Positions 21,226 to 34,111 of a stretch of DNA of 64,000 nt are shown here, in pieces; the first letter of the stretch is position 1; every line of letters begins with the position of its first letter. This DNA comes from Wurfbainia villosa (taxonomy: Eukaryota; Streptophyta; Magnoliopsida; Zingiberales; Zingiberaceae): assembly GCA_025175895.1 (NCBI GenBank), contig CM046005.1, forward strand, positions 68,968,325 to 69,032,324, written 5' to 3'. Position numbers and translations under genes: made by a program. A model generated the notes under the pieces. That model searched no databases. It worked only from the letters and a program-made list of their open reading frames with translations, and had not been told where the DNA came from.

Positions 21226-23926
21226 CTATGGTGGTGAGTATAAAACTTAGCGGTAATATAAGAGATAGTGCATGAACAATATATAAGCTATGGAGATCAA
21301 CGGAATATAGTCTAAAGATACAACAGACATTCACCAATATGATCATAATCAATGCATAAATCAACTGAACAACCGAATGTAATATAATGTACTGACATAC
21401 CTAAAGTCTGCAACAACTCTACATATATCATCCTGAACAAGTATACAGTAACATAACCCGTATAACATACAAGATCAATACCACACCTATGACCAACACC
21501 CAACCATATGGATAGTATATAATCACATGAAATAATAACCCGGTCCATCCTATACTATGACATGATGCTAATCAAATACATACCACAGTCTGAACCAACA
21601 CGTACCTCATGCTCAACACACAGCAGTATAAAATAAGCAAATGGCATGTAACATGATGTACATGCATATGTAACAATCATAGCTCAACCAAATGCAGCAT
21701 CTCACAGGCATATGTAAAACATATATCAAAATACACGTGTATGTGTATATATATATATATATATGCCAACACACCCAACAATGCATGATCATGTTTGCAG
21801 ACCCTAAGCACAACCACGACCCCAGTATGGCTTGGGTGGCACGATATGATAACTATCCCAACTCCAGCCTACCACTACACTCGAGTGGCCGAATGGGTAA
21901 TAAGAGTAAGGATCTAGCCGCTAGAGAGTTATATGCTACACCACGGGGGTCCTTACTGCTAGTCGCTCCGTCACTACCCATGAGTGGTCGAGCACCGCAC
22001 ACAGGACAACTGCACACAACTCCAACTACCACCATCTATAGTGTCCTAGTGTGCAACTCCAACTACCACCCTCAACAGTGGCCAAGTACGCAACTCTAGC
22101 TACCACCATCTATAGTGGTCGAGTGCGGAACAACCAATGATCTACACTCAACCGTGCTACCACTACCCTGAGTGTCCGAGGAGGCAGGATGACTGATGAC
22201 CCATCTCAACCACAAGGGAGACCCAGTCGACAGCATGCATGCAATGTAATGATGCACAGCTCCACACATATAACTCTGTAACACACTCTCTATCACACAG
22301 AGAGTCATAGTCAATAAAAAGTCAACCATGCAAGGACCTCCAGTCCACAACCACATACCGACAACAACCCACTTATCTATGCACAGATGACAAGATCCAC
22401 CATAGATGCACAACGTAAATGTGTACGATACAACAATCGACTCCACCATCAAAATCATCACCTAACCCCAAATGTAACACGATGAATAAAACTGAGTCCA
22501 TAATTGTGCCCTAGTAACATGCACTTAAATGAGCATCCATAGGTCAACTTACAATAGAATCTGTAATTCATATCAGTGATAAACGAACATTGAATTAACA
22601 ACAACACATCTCAAAGATCAAAGGCTATGTAACAAGCATATGATTAAATAAGAGTGGAGTCAAGATAAAGGTATCATCATCAATATAAATTCATGCACTA
22701 GATTCAACAACTACCTGACAAAGGTAGGGATTACCCACCTGAAAAGAAGCTTGTCACAATAATACTCATACCCGTGGACCTGCCTCGTATCCCAAATCTG
22801 CACATATTATCAACTACGGTTAAATTCAAGTACCTAACAAATATACAAATTAACTACTATATTATTCCTATATACACATCCTTTTATCAAATACGAGTTA
22901 GAGACCCTGATCACACACTCCTTACACATCTCCCAGATCCACATTCGTCCCTCTACCACCAATTCACACCCAACCCATTCACAGATTCATTCACAACATA
23001 ATAGAGCATCACACTAAGTTTTCTTCACTCATTCACAGCCCCCACAACAGGGCACAAACAGAGTATCCCGTACACACACATCCACCGCATCAACCTCACC
23101 ACAACATCCATGCCAATCAGCCTAACAACACAGTCAAAATATAGGTCAATACACATCTCACCTCAAGATCAATCCACACCACAACTCCACAACTACTCTT
23201 CTTCTTCTCTGAATCACAGTCGGCCAAATCTCCAACACCAACCACCACCTGGCATGCTCCATCGAAAGAAACCCATATCTAGATCACAATGCATCGATAA
23301 CAACAAAATTTACAACTAGCAAATGAAAAGGAGATAGTAGATCAAGCTTACTAGCTCTAGAACTCCACCGGCAGTAATCCTCCCCTTATCCTTCATTCAC
23401 CGGAGTAACCAATGCTCAAAACCATTGCCCAACACCATATCTAAGCTAAAACGATGGAAATTACAGCTAGAAATAGATCTCATCCAAGATCGAGGAGAGG
23501 ATCAGCACTTACCTAGCTCCAGTGACGATCGAGAAAAGAAACCACAACCCGGCAGCGCCACCCACTGTTGATCCCTAGCTCCCCAAGGAAAACTCTCACC
23601 CGATCCAAGCCCGGCGAAGCTCGGTCGGCGTCCCTCCCTCTAGTTAGATCTCCCACCGGAGGAGCGTTTGCAGCAGCTAGAGTGCGGAGGAGACGAGCAG
23701 AGAAACGAGATCGCGAGTGATGAGGAGATCACGATGAGAAGAGGAAATGAGCTATTTGAGTCGGTTTTGCAGGCTTATAAAGGTCGTTCAGCAGTTGTAG
23801 TTAGGCTAACTCAAATTGAACCCAAGCTAGCTCAAGTTGACCCAATCCTTTAATTAAACCCAACCATCTCATTAGGGGTTTAATCCACATACCTAAGGAC
23901 TTTAAAAAAAATCACCGTATTTTACA
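21226..23926 (-). repeat. 3' LTR of gypsy element G, truncated
   Basis: On the minus strand it starts TGTAAAATACGG at 23926 and aligns with the 5' LTR (52586-52227, 43567-41247). Homology stops at 21226, while the 5' LTR goes on about 400 bases to 40842, so its 3' end is missing. It contains hairpin-bearing tandem units at 21860-22190 and a short TA run at 21750. No gene is seen in these 2.7 kb. Confidence 0.85.
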
Positions 23927-23940
23927 TTCTCCCCCACTTA
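23927..23940 (-). other. Polypurine tract of G
   Basis: Minus-strand AAGTGGGGGAGAA immediately before the LTR start TGTAAA. Places the LTR boundary. Confidence 0.82.
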
Positions 23941-24029
23941 ATAAAATTTGGCCCCCAAATTTCATACCAAAATGCAATAATTAATACAAGCAATTTCTAA
24001 ACTACCACATACCTCATGTAAACAGATGT

Positions 24030-27000
24030 GGGTATCGAGCTCGAATAGTATCTTCCAACTCTCACATAGCCTCCTCATCAGTATGATGCTGCCATCCAAC
24101 CTTTACAAGTCAGATGGTTTTGTTCTGCAACTGATGCTCATTGCAACAAAGAATCCGCACTGGAATCTCCTCATAAGTCGCATTAGGCTGGAGTGGAATC
24201 GGTACCTCTTTCAGAACATGATCAAGATGTGACACATATTTCCTCAGCATAGAAATATGAAATACATTATGTACACCCGCAAGTGTCGGAGGTAAAGCCA
24301 ATCGGTAAGCTACACCCCTAATCCACTCCAATATCTCAAATGGACCAATGTAGCATGGAGCTAGTTTTCCCTTTAGTATGAATCTTTTGACTCCCTTTAT
24401 AGGTGAAACATGCAGAAACACATGATCCCCTACCAAGAACTCCAGAGGCCTTTGCCTCCGATTTGCATAACTCTTCTGTCGATCATGTTCCTCTAATAGT
24501 CATCGTCTGATGACACGTACTAACTCTGTGTCATACTGAATACTCTGTGGCCCCAATAACTGTCGTTCCCTAATTTCCTCCCACAACACAGGAGATCTAC
24601 AGGGTCTACTATATAAAGCCTCGAAAGGAGCCATCTAGATAGAAGAGTGATAACCATTTTTATAGGCAAATTCCACCAAATGAACATGATCCTCCCAACT
24701 GCCTCCGAAATCCATAATACAAGACCTCAATAAATCCTCCAAAGTCTGAATGGTACGCTCAGACTATCCATCTGTCTACGGATGAAATATTGTACTGAGA
24801 CGAAGTTCTGTGCCCATGGCTTGTTGAAGACCTTTCCAGAATCGTGAGGTAAATCGCAGATCTCTATCGGATATAATACTCAAAGGCACTCCATGCAGTC
24901 TGATAATCTCTCGATAGTATAACTATGCTAGATGATCTAACGAGTCCATCCCACGAATCGAAAGGAAATGAGCGAACTTGGTTAACTGATCCACAATCAC
25001 CCAAATTGCATCATGTCCTTTATGGTTCTGGGTAATCCCGTAATGAAATCCATAGTGATATGCTCCCACTTCCATTCCGATATCGGAATTTCCTAAAGGA
25101 ATCCAGCTGGCTTCTGATGCTCCGCTTTTACCTGCTGGCATACTAAACATCTAGCAATGAAGTTTGCAATATCTCTCTTCATACCGTCCCACCAGTATGA
25201 ATGCTTTAAATCTTAGTACATCTGGGTACCACCAGGATGTATAGAAAATCTCGAATGATATGCTTCCCGTAACAATTCCTCCTTAACTGGATGCGTGTTC
25301 GGAACACATAATCTTCCACAGAAACAAAGTACTCCTTTCTCGTCACACAAGAAATCTGTCTGTCATCCTGAGTCCACTGTGTTGCACAAAAATTGAAAAT
25401 GTTGATCACTAACTTGTGCCTCTTTAATCTTCTCAACAATAGCAGACTGGGCAACCATAGAGACTAATATCCCCCGGGATGTTTGACCTTGCTCAGACAA
25501 TCCCAACTCTGAGATATGTTGAACTAGATCAGTAACTGCTATCAAATAACTAGCCAGAATCCCACGGGACTTCCTGCTCAGTGCATCTGCTACCATATTA
25601 GCTTTTCCCGGATAATAATGAATGGTGCAATCATAATCCTTCAGATATTCCATCCACCGTCTCTGTCTAAGATTCAATTCTTTTATGAGTAAAAAGATAT
25701 TTCAAACTCTTATGGTTTGTATAGATCTCAAAAGTAATTCTATACAGATAATGTCTCCATATTTTCAAGGCAAAAATAATGGTTGCCAACTCTAGATCGT
25801 GCACTGGATAATTCCTTTCATGATTCTTTAGTTGACGAGAGGCATAAGATACCACACAATCGAACTGCATCAGAACTGCTCCCAACCCTTAGAAAGCAGC
25901 ATCAGTATATAATACCATCCTATCAACACCAAAAGGAATCACTAACACTGGTGTAGAAATTAGCCACTGCTTAAGCTCCTGAAAACTAGTTTCACAAGCC
26001 TCTGACAAGGTGAACTTGATCCCCTTCCGGGTCAAGCGAGTAAGTGGTCTAACAATACTAGAGAATCCCTCTACGAATCTACGATAGTACCTGGCCAAAC
26101 CAAGGAAACTATGAACTTCCTGAACTGATTTTGGCTACTCACAACTGGTAATCACCTCGATTTTCGAAGGATCAATAGAAATGACTCTATTAGATACCAC
26201 GTGTCCAAGAAAATCCACTGAGGATAGCCAGAAAGTACATTTACTGAACTTGGCATATAGTTGCTCTCACCGCAACGTCTCTAACACTATCCGAAGATGA
26301 TGCTCATGCTCCTCAGATCGAGAATATATCAAAATATCATCTATGAACACAATAACAAACTGATCCAGGTACCTCAAGAATAACCGATTCATCAAATCCA
26401 TAAATGCAACCGGAGCATTAGTAAGCCCAAACGACATCACCAAAAACTCGTAATTTCTATAACGAGTGTAGAATGTTGTCTTCTGAACATCCTCATCCCT
26501 TACTCTAAGCTGATGATAACCTAAGCGCAAATCAATCTTAGAATACATACATATATCCTTGAGTTGATCAAACAAATCCTCTATCCTTAGCAATGGATAT
26601 TTGTTCTTCACCGTTACTGCATTCAATTGTCGGTAGTCAATGCATAACTGCAATGATCCATCCTTCTTTTTAACAAAAAGTACCGAAGCTCCCCATGGTG
26701 AAACACTAGGATGAATAAATATCTTATCCAATAACTCCTGCAGTTGTACTTTAAGTTCATTCTACTCTTTTGGTGTCATCCAATAGTGAGTCTTCGATAC
26801 CGGTGCGATTCCCGGGATTACCTCTATCACAAATTCTACTTGCCTAAAAGGTTGCAAGCCCGGAAGTTCATCTGGGAATACATCCAGATACTCTCGGACT
26901 AGTCGCACCCCTGAGAGGGTTAGTAGTTCCTCACTCTCCACTTTGACTAGAGACAATAAGTACCCCTGACAACCATGAGACAATAGTTTTCGAGCTTGTA

Positions 27001-27442
27001 ATGCAGATATAATGGACACTCCATCATCTCTGATACCAACAAATTCCCATGCAGGTTGATCCGGTGGTCGGAAAGTCACTACTCTTGCCCTACAATCCAC
27101 TATAGCATTATAAGCAGTTAACCAATCCATGCCGAGAATGATGTCAAATTCTACCATCTCCAACACCAGAAGGTCCACCGTAAGGATATGCCCATCAAAA
27201 TCCAATGGACAACCTTTGATTTCTTTATGGCTAGTCAGCATCTCTCTCGATAGCAACGATACTGCTAGCCCATAAGAACGCACCATCGGAATCCTTCCAA
27301 TTCTACCCAGAAATATTCTAGATACAAAGGAATGCGAACTACCAATATCAATCAAAGTATTAGCATATATGGAATAAAATGAAACCATACCCCGAATGAC
27401 TGATCCCTCGGCCCGCGGTGCCTCCTCTCTGGTTATAGCATA
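24030..27442 (-). pseudogene. pol: Gypsy pol: protease, RT, RNase H, integrase, chromodomain (G)
   Basis: Decayed chromovirus pol read downward. Protease: TLIDIGSSHSFVS near 27350, with the usual Ser after Asp changed to Ile. RT (26761-26266): FVKKKDGS, CIDYRQLN, FGLTNAP and the catalytic FIDDILIYS. RT connection and RNase H (26262-25363): LARYYRRFVEGF, then VHDLELATIIFALKIWRHYL, then HYYPGKANMVADALSRK. Integrase (25360-24440) is mostly stops. The C-terminal part GDHVFLHVSPIKGVKRF and the chromodomain-like LVKVGWQHHTDEEAM (24109-24065) close the gene. There are stops after PKE at 26762, after the RT palm, in RNase H and before the chromodomain, plus a frame change near 25670. Not functional. 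Confidence 0.92.
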
Positions 27443-27447
27443 AACCC

Positions 27448-28935
27448 TGAAGGAGATCGTTGGAACGCTAAAGGGGGAGAGAATAGCTTGTTATCGTTGC
27501 TCGATGGAAATTGTTCGTGTTCATCTACAAACTTCGTTAGTGCGCAGCGGAATGATAATAAAGAGATAATGAAATAGACAAACACAACACAACACGAGGA
27601 TATAACGTGGTTCGGAACCGAACGATTTCTACTCCACGGATCGAGCTCTAAAGAGCTCTAGCGATGCTACAAACATACCACTATGCAAACACTCCTCGAC
27701 ACAAGTCGAAGGTAGAGAAACCTCGTACAATTGATTACAACAGTAATACGAAAGACAAACAAGCAAATACAATGCAAATACGAAAACAAGTAAAGAGAAC
27801 TTTACAACACTTTGCTTTTGATTGCTTGAATGCTTGGTAGCTTGGATTGCACTTGGAGACCCTGATTTGCAGCAGCAAATCACCCCAAAAGTCCTCAAGA
27901 AACCATTGCATTTTCCTCCTTCACGAGCTCCATTTAAAGCTTCAACCTATGTTGGAATCGTCGATCAGTCGACTGCTCAGGACCATCAGTCGACTGATGC
28001 CACTGTTGTCGTGAGACAACGGCTAGATCCACGCTGAAAAAATCCAATGGATCCATCATCAGTCGATTGATTATGACCATCAGTCGACTGTTCGAGCCTC
28101 TACTCGACTGCTAACCCCAACAATGAAGTCGGACTCCATTCGCGTCTGAAAACCGAGCACCGCCGATCGATCATAAGATCACCGACGCCCACATCTAAAA
28201 TCATCGCTAGGCCAATTTCCACAGTCAAACCCTAGTTGACTCAGTCCAGTCGACTGCCACATGGCACCAGTCGACTGGCACACCTCAAACATGAGGTTTT
28301 AACCCAAGTATGGTTTCCCCATACTTGCTAGATCACCCTTAGTCTAGACCTAAGCCTTCTAGCCACCTCCGTCAGTCTCACGTCTCTCGGATCCCTCCAA
28401 GTCATCCATGACTTGTTCATCCATTGCGCTAGCTTTCAGGTGCTTCCATCGGCTATGTCATGCTAACGGTGTCTACACCGCCAAGGCACATTGGACTTAC
28501 GCTGCCAAGACTCCGCTTGGACTTTACGCTATCAACCATTGGACTTATGCTGCCAAGACTCCCGCTTGGACTTTACGCCGCCAATATCAAATCCCTTCGA
28601 CTTCTCAAATGCCAAGACTCAAGCTTGAACTTTCCTTGCCAACCCATGTTGGACTTTCCATGCCAAGACCCATTCTTGGATTTTTCCCTGTTTTCATGCC
28701 AAGACCCATGCTTGGACTTTTCTTTGTCAACCCATGTTAGACTTTCCATTGCCAAGACCCATGCTTGGACTTTCCCAAATGCCAAGTGTCCCACTTGGAC
28801 TTTCCATGCCAAGTACCCAAGACTTGGACTTTCCCATGACAATCACATTGTCATATGTTTTTGTCAAACATCAAAACATCTCTTGAGTCAAACTCGAGTC
28901 CTGGTCAATCGTGACCTAGCTCGATTGCACCAACA
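27448..28935 (-). repeat. 3' LTR of element A
   Basis: 1488 bp, bounded by TGAAGGAGAT and CACCAACA. It carries the conserved C-run motif (seen as GGGGG after CGCTAAA at the low end), CAGTCGACTG-type motifs at 27966-28290, and the CCAAG/CTTGG minisatellite at 28480-28840. The TATA position reads TTTAAA instead of TATAAA. Open frames at 28408-28951 come from the minisatellite. Confidence 0.93.
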
Positions 28936-28950
28936 ATCTCCCCCTTTTTG
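28936..28950 (-). other. Polypurine tract of element A
   Basis: Minus-strand CAAAAAGGGGGAGAT directly before the LTR start TGTTGGTGCAAT; same tract as in elements 1 and 2. Confidence 0.88.
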
Positions 28951-30104
28951 ATGTTTGACAAAAACTAAACAAACCATTGAGTTAGACCATCTAACTCAAC
29001 CCAATCATCCCCATCAATTTTCTTAATTGATGTCATTCTCTCAATAAGTTCTCCCCCAAAACATTCTCCCCCTTTTTGACTAACATCAAAAAGGTTCTCT
29101 CCAAGGAGGTCAATGTCTCATGTCCCAATGAGATCTTACAATCTCCCTCTTGGTCCAAAAATACCCAGGATGTCTACCATCTTCCTAGTGATAAGTCTCA
29201 TATCACTCAAGAGAGGCAATCCTATACACTCTCTCAATTTCCAAATTGGGTATCTCAAAATTCCATTTCTCCTCATAAGGAAAAAATATCATCCATCATC
29301 CCATGATGGATACCTCCCCCTAAAGGCTTGTTCCCCCTTGACCATTGCACCAACAATGTCCTTGGAAAGTCCCTAAGCCAATAGAAAATCTAAACCATCA
29401 AAAATAAGGTTCAAAGTTCAAACATAAACTCTCCCATCCTTAAGTTTGATACAAACCCTAAACAACTCTCCTAATCCATATCCAATGGATTTTCACCCTT
29501 TATAATGCTTCCCAAAGTATATCCTAAGGTTAGGAGTGGCTAAAGAACTCTAACATAGCTGAAAGTGGGGTAAACAAACCTTGTTTTCCCGAAATCACTG
29601 GCAATGCGATCAATTATCGAGATCACGATCACACTCACATCATCGATCGCCAATTAAGAGTCGATCGATAATCAAATTTTGAATTTCAGTTATCAGAAAT
29701 AGATTTTGAAAATTCATAAATAATTATACGTATATTGAAAAATCACGAAAATTCATATGTATAATACTTATGACCAATACAATGGGTGAAAAATATTTAA
29801 AAATTATTTTACCCATAAAATAATGAGTTTGATATAAAATCCAAAAGTGAATAAAAACTTCAAAGTTTTAGCTCACTTTGTATCAATCTCATCAATGATG
29901 ATTGCTATCAAAAGATAGACTTAACCAAGGTTTTCTAAAATAATTTTAAAATATTTTTGAAAACCTATATTGGATCATATTCCTTGGGCTCAATGTACAT
30001 GACTTGTACACAAGTTTTCCCAATGAGCCACACAATGAAATTAGATGAGTTTTAGTTCATCTAGATGTAAAAACTATGCACCTTGAACTTAACTCATATC
30101 CTAG

Positions 30105-30162
30105 CATCTCACATGTATCTAGGGTGTATAAATACACATACATGTCAATGTGATATGAGATG
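30105..30162 (-). repeat. Conserved inverted repeat, element A
   Basis: Outer arms CATCTCACA (30105-30113) and TATGAGATG (30154-30162) with one mismatch; a second inner pairing GTGTATA with TACACAT extends the possible stem. Closely similar to the copies in C and D. Confidence 0.65.
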
Positions 30163-30784
30163 TGGGTTTTGTTCATCCTAATCTAGGGTTTCATGCATTC
30201 TCTAAGGCAACACTACTTGATTCCCTTATAAATGGGACTCCAAGTCATGCCAAAGTCTTTAAATCAATTTTCATTAATTTAAATGCATGAAGTATGATCA
30301 TGGCATAAATGATAGCATAATAGAGCATGTCCAATGATCATGATGTCATGGCATATGTGACATTTAAAACCTTAATCCTAAACATGAACATGACATATAA
30401 AATGATTAAAAATAAGCATGATGTCATGGCATGTTATATGGCAATCAAAACATGGCAAACAAAATATATAGGTATAATAATGCCTAAGTTTTAGTATTAA
30501 TTTCCATTTGATATAATTAATTATATTTTGTCATATTGTCAATTATTCTCCCAAGTGTGCCAAAAACCCAAAATGGCACACAACACCTTTAAACCTAATT
30601 TGTGTCAATTTAATTGATTTTTCATAATCTCAAAAATGTATTGGCACATCCTAAAATCTTTTAGGATCATAATATCAATTCTATTTCTAAGGTATCCATA
30701 ACCTTGAAAATACCCTAAAATGTCACCTTTACCATGATTGAGTTAACTACCCATCCAATCAAGGTTGGCACACCCTAAACCAAT

Positions 30785-31038
30785 CTAGCGTGAATCAATC
30801 ACGCTCTTAGGAACCCAAAACCTATTTGAGCTCCTAGGGTTAACTAGGTATTCCTTAGGGATAACCTCCCAAGATACCCTTCTAATGACCCTTCTAGGCT
30901 TGTTAGCCTTGGTCATTGTGGTCTTACCTAGGTTGACTCTAGGAGTAACTCCCCTTGCAACCTTCTTAGTGGCTACCCTAGGTTTCCTTGAAACCCTAGC
31001 CACTAGGCACACACCATGGTCAACTCTAGGGATGACTT
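30785..31038 (-). pseudogene. gag: Gag of element A, C-terminal part
   Basis: Last 84 codons of gag A, to TAG at 30787-30785. The end SSNRFWVPKSVIDSR is shared with gag of C and closely with D. The gene is split from its N-terminal part (36222-37688) by element B; GACTT at 31034-31038 is the target duplication. Confidence 0.85.
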
Positions 31039-32095
31039 TGTTGGTGCAGGGGCACCAGATAATCAAACCTATGTTTTGATTATGGCAAAGACACAAAGTT
31101 AAGTTTACATCGTTATGTCATGAGCTAAATCGAGTGTGCAAAAAAGTACTAAAGCTAGAGTTGAAGGCTAGCGACACCCAGAGGAAGCCGCGGTGGTCGG
31201 GCGACACTCGAGTGACTTTAGAGGGAGCCGAAGGAATCGAGTGGAAGGCCGGAAGAGAAAGCGACACAGTAAGAATCGAGGTAAGCTCGTGTGAGTGAGA
31301 GATGGTAAGGTCGTGTCCTCTGTACGGGGACGACCGTAGGCGGCGATCCGACTAAGACTTCTTGTGGAAGGTCTAGGTCGAGATCGGACGGTTAGAAACC
31401 GTCGTATTTATCATTTTTTGAGCTAACCTCTCACTGTAGGGAAGTGGCCAGGTTGGCAGTCGACTGATGCTCATCATTCGACTGATGGGAGGCATCAGTC
31501 GACTGATGGCGACGAATTAGCCCTTGCGCTAGGTCAAAACGGATAAGGTTTGATGCGGCCACTTCGCGATAAAATTTATACAACTTCGTGATCTGTTCCG
31601 AAATATGAGGAGACAAATTCAGAGGCCAAAATCTATAAAAGGAGGGGAGGATTCCAACTCCAAAGTACATCAAGTTTATTCTCAAGTGCTCCTACAACAT
31701 CAACGCTCCAACGCCGTCATAACGCCGACGCGACAACAAGTTCAAATCTCCTTCGTCGGCAGCAGTAGCAAGTAATTGTTTTTATTGTATTCTTTGTTTT
31801 AATCATAACGAGGTGAGGTAGGTTTGTTGCCTCATCCTCGTACTTCCGATTTTGTGATCGTTGTCTCCTACCTCCAACGAGGAGGAGACGTTATAGTGTT
31901 TTGCCCTCCGTACATGGTCTAGGACCGATAGGGCCTTGGAGTAGCAACCGCTAGATTGTGAACCAAGTAAAATAAACGTGTCTCTTTATTTTCCGCTGTG
32001 CTTACTCGTTTAATTGTCTACTCGAACGAAATGAACGAAAAGGTTTACAATCGCTATTCACCCCCCCCCCTCTAGCGACGCTTCTCGATCCAACA
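31039..32095 (+). repeat. 5' LTR of element B
   Basis: 1057 bp, TGTTGGTGCAGGGG to ATCCAACA. It has CAGTCGACTG motifs at 31457-31510, TATA box CTATAAAAGG at 31633-31642, and the C-run TCTAGCG motif near the 3' end. It lacks the CCAAG/CTTGG minisatellite. Confidence 0.95.
31633..31642 (+). promoter_or_regulatory. TATA box of element B 5' LTR
   Basis: CTATAAAAGG; the same box is at 35760-35769 in the 3' LTR. The palindromic CAGTCGACTG motifs end about 120 bases upstream. Confidence 0.8.
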
Positions 32096-32097
32096 AT

Positions 32098-32109
32098 TGG
32101 TATCAGAGC
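32098..32109 (+). other. Primer-binding site of element B
   Basis: TGGTATCAGAGC, two bases after the LTR; initiator tRNA-Met complement. Confidence 0.93.
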
Positions 32110-32589
32110 GAGGGCGCTAAGATTTGGTGAAACCACCGATCTAGCACGTTTTGGTTTTCTGTTCGTATTTTTTGATTCGTATTTTTTTTAGGTCTTTTTC
32201 CTCACGCACTACTAATCCAAGACGAAGTCTTGGTACGTTTCTTTTGGTTGTGTGCTTACAAGTATTCTCTCTTAGAGTAGCCGACGGTAAAACGGCCATA
32301 ACTTTTCGCACAAGTGGACTCACATAACGATCTACCTACCAAATCGAAGCTCTCTGAGAGATCTACATTTCTTACGAGGGTTTACCCTTGTAACAAGTTG
32401 TTTCCAGCCCCAAAATCCAACGTCTAGTACCCTTTCGGGGACATTGAAGGTCGTAAGTTGTTAGTTTTTGTTAGTCTCTTATTTTTCTCATTTAATTCTG
32501 TTTATTTCCATTTTATTTCCCGCATTACTAATCCAAGACCAAGTCTTGGAATTCCCTTTGGTTTTTATTCGTGTTTTGCAAGATACTTA

Positions 32590-34111
32590 ATGGCTCACAT
32601 TGAGGGGTATAGCACCATCCGACCTCCGTTCTTTAACGGAGATGATTTCCGTTATTGGAAAGGTCAGATGGAGTGTTTCTTGAAAACACAAGTCGAGACT
32701 TGGATAATAATCCAAACCGGCTTTGCTCTACCCACCAATGATCAAGGAGATCCCTTGGATTTCAACAAGTGGACAAATGCAACCAAGAGGCAAATCGAAG
32801 CCGATGCAAGAGCAACCCAAATATTGCAATGCGGCTTGTCCAAGGAGGAACTCAACCGCATCGGACCATTCATTAGTGCCAAGGACCTATGGAACAAATT
32901 AATCGAGCTACACAAAGGAACGTCCGATGCTAAGGTATGTAAACGTGACCTTCTTTTCAATAAGTTGTATAACCTTAAGATGCAGGAACACGAGACGGCG
33001 ACGCAACTACACACCCGCGTCCAGGACATTGTCAACGGCCTGCACACCATCGGACACAAGGTCGAAAACCGCGACCTACTAAGGTACATTCTTAATTCAT
33101 TTCCTAGGACTACCTTGTGGGCATCCATGGTCAATGCCTACAAGGTCTCTAAGGACCTTTCGAAGCTTAGGTTAGACGAATTATTTTCCGAGTTTGAACT
33201 TCACGAGCAAACTAACATGGTCCGGGCCAAGAGAGGTATTGCTCTACTTGCAAGACAAAGAAGCAAGCCACCTACCAGGCAAGAAGATGGACTCGAACCC
33301 GACGACGAATTAGAGTCCGAATCCAAAAAGGTGGAAGCAATAGTGAACGTAGTGCGGAAGATCATTCGGAAAGAATCAAAAGAGGGCACAATTCAAATCA
33401 AATCAAAAGAAGGCTTTTCATGCAACATGGGACAACGAAGAAGGTGGCGACATAGCATGCATGGCAAGACCCGAAGAGTCCAAGTCAGAGTCCGAATCCG
33501 AATCCAATTACAACATCGACTCCGAACTCGAGGACTACTTCGAGAGGAAACTCAAAGCCGGACCAAAAGGGAAAGTCAAGGTTAATCGCTCTTTAATTAG
33601 TACACTTTACAGTACAATTAAAATGCTTACTAGGAAATTGACTAAGTTCGAGTCTAGGGTTGAGTCATTACTTGAGGAGGTTGAAACCCTCAAGCAAGAG
33701 GCTACTCTAACCTCTTCAACTAGTCAAGTTCAAGAGGGAAACTCAACCCAAATTGAAAAACTTGAGGAGGAGAATTCTCTTTTGAAAGACCGAGTTCAAG
33801 AGGTTGAGGCTAGGTTGGAAAAGTTCACGTTGGGATCTAAGAACCTTAATCGACTACTTGGAACCCAAAGAGCCGTGTACAACAAAGCCGGACTCGGATT
33901 TAGGTCAACGACTACGAATAGGTCATATATGTCTATCGTAAATCGTAGTCATCAAAGAGTCCAAGCATGGGTCCCAAAGGTTTTATTGAATTCACATATA
34001 AGGACTAATAAGTTTTGGATTCCCCAAGATCAAATTCATTATTTGAATAGACCATATTGGTTCAATGGTCCAGGGGGAGCTAACACTAAAATAGTATACC
34101 CGCTTACTTAG
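32590..34111 (+). pseudogene. gag: Gag of element B, zinc knuckle lost, one frame change
   Basis: Start chosen at ATG 32590 because the peptide from there (IEGYSTIRPPFFNGDDFRYW) matches the start of Sirevirus-type gag, here seen also in Y; an open frame from 32458 begins in leader DNA. The capsid part runs to about 33240 with LRYILNSFPRTTLWAS. From about 33390 the frame differs: the second part (to TAG-like end at 34111) starts in an acidic Ser/Glu stretch, then a coiled-coil region (33590-33830) and the FWIP-containing tail. No CCHC motif is found between them, where Y and C have one, so an internal deletion around 33400-33425 removed it and shifted the frame. The residual protein would lack its nucleic-acid-binding module. 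Confidence 0.88.

Larger units (their letters stand above)
28936..30784 (-). other. 3' non-coding region of element A
   Basis: Minus-strand order: gag stop at 30785, AT-rich DNA, inverted repeat 30162-30105, several purine runs (complements of C-runs near 29045, 29070, 29315 and 29335), and the polypurine tract complementing 28936-28950. It aligns with 44950-46658 of C and 60256-61999 of D. No pol motif and no supported gene. Confidence 0.82.

Noticed and set aside
21750..21766. Short TA repeat in the gypsy LTR
   Set aside because: Ordinary microsatellite, shorter in the other LTR; no special meaning seen.
32458..32589. Hydrophobic N-terminal extension of gag B that could look like a signal peptide
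   Set aside because: It is leader DNA upstream of the ATG at 32590, where the conserved gag start begins.
32458..34111. B gag as a host gene
   Set aside because: It lies between matching LTRs with primer-binding site and polypurine tract and a perfect target duplication.
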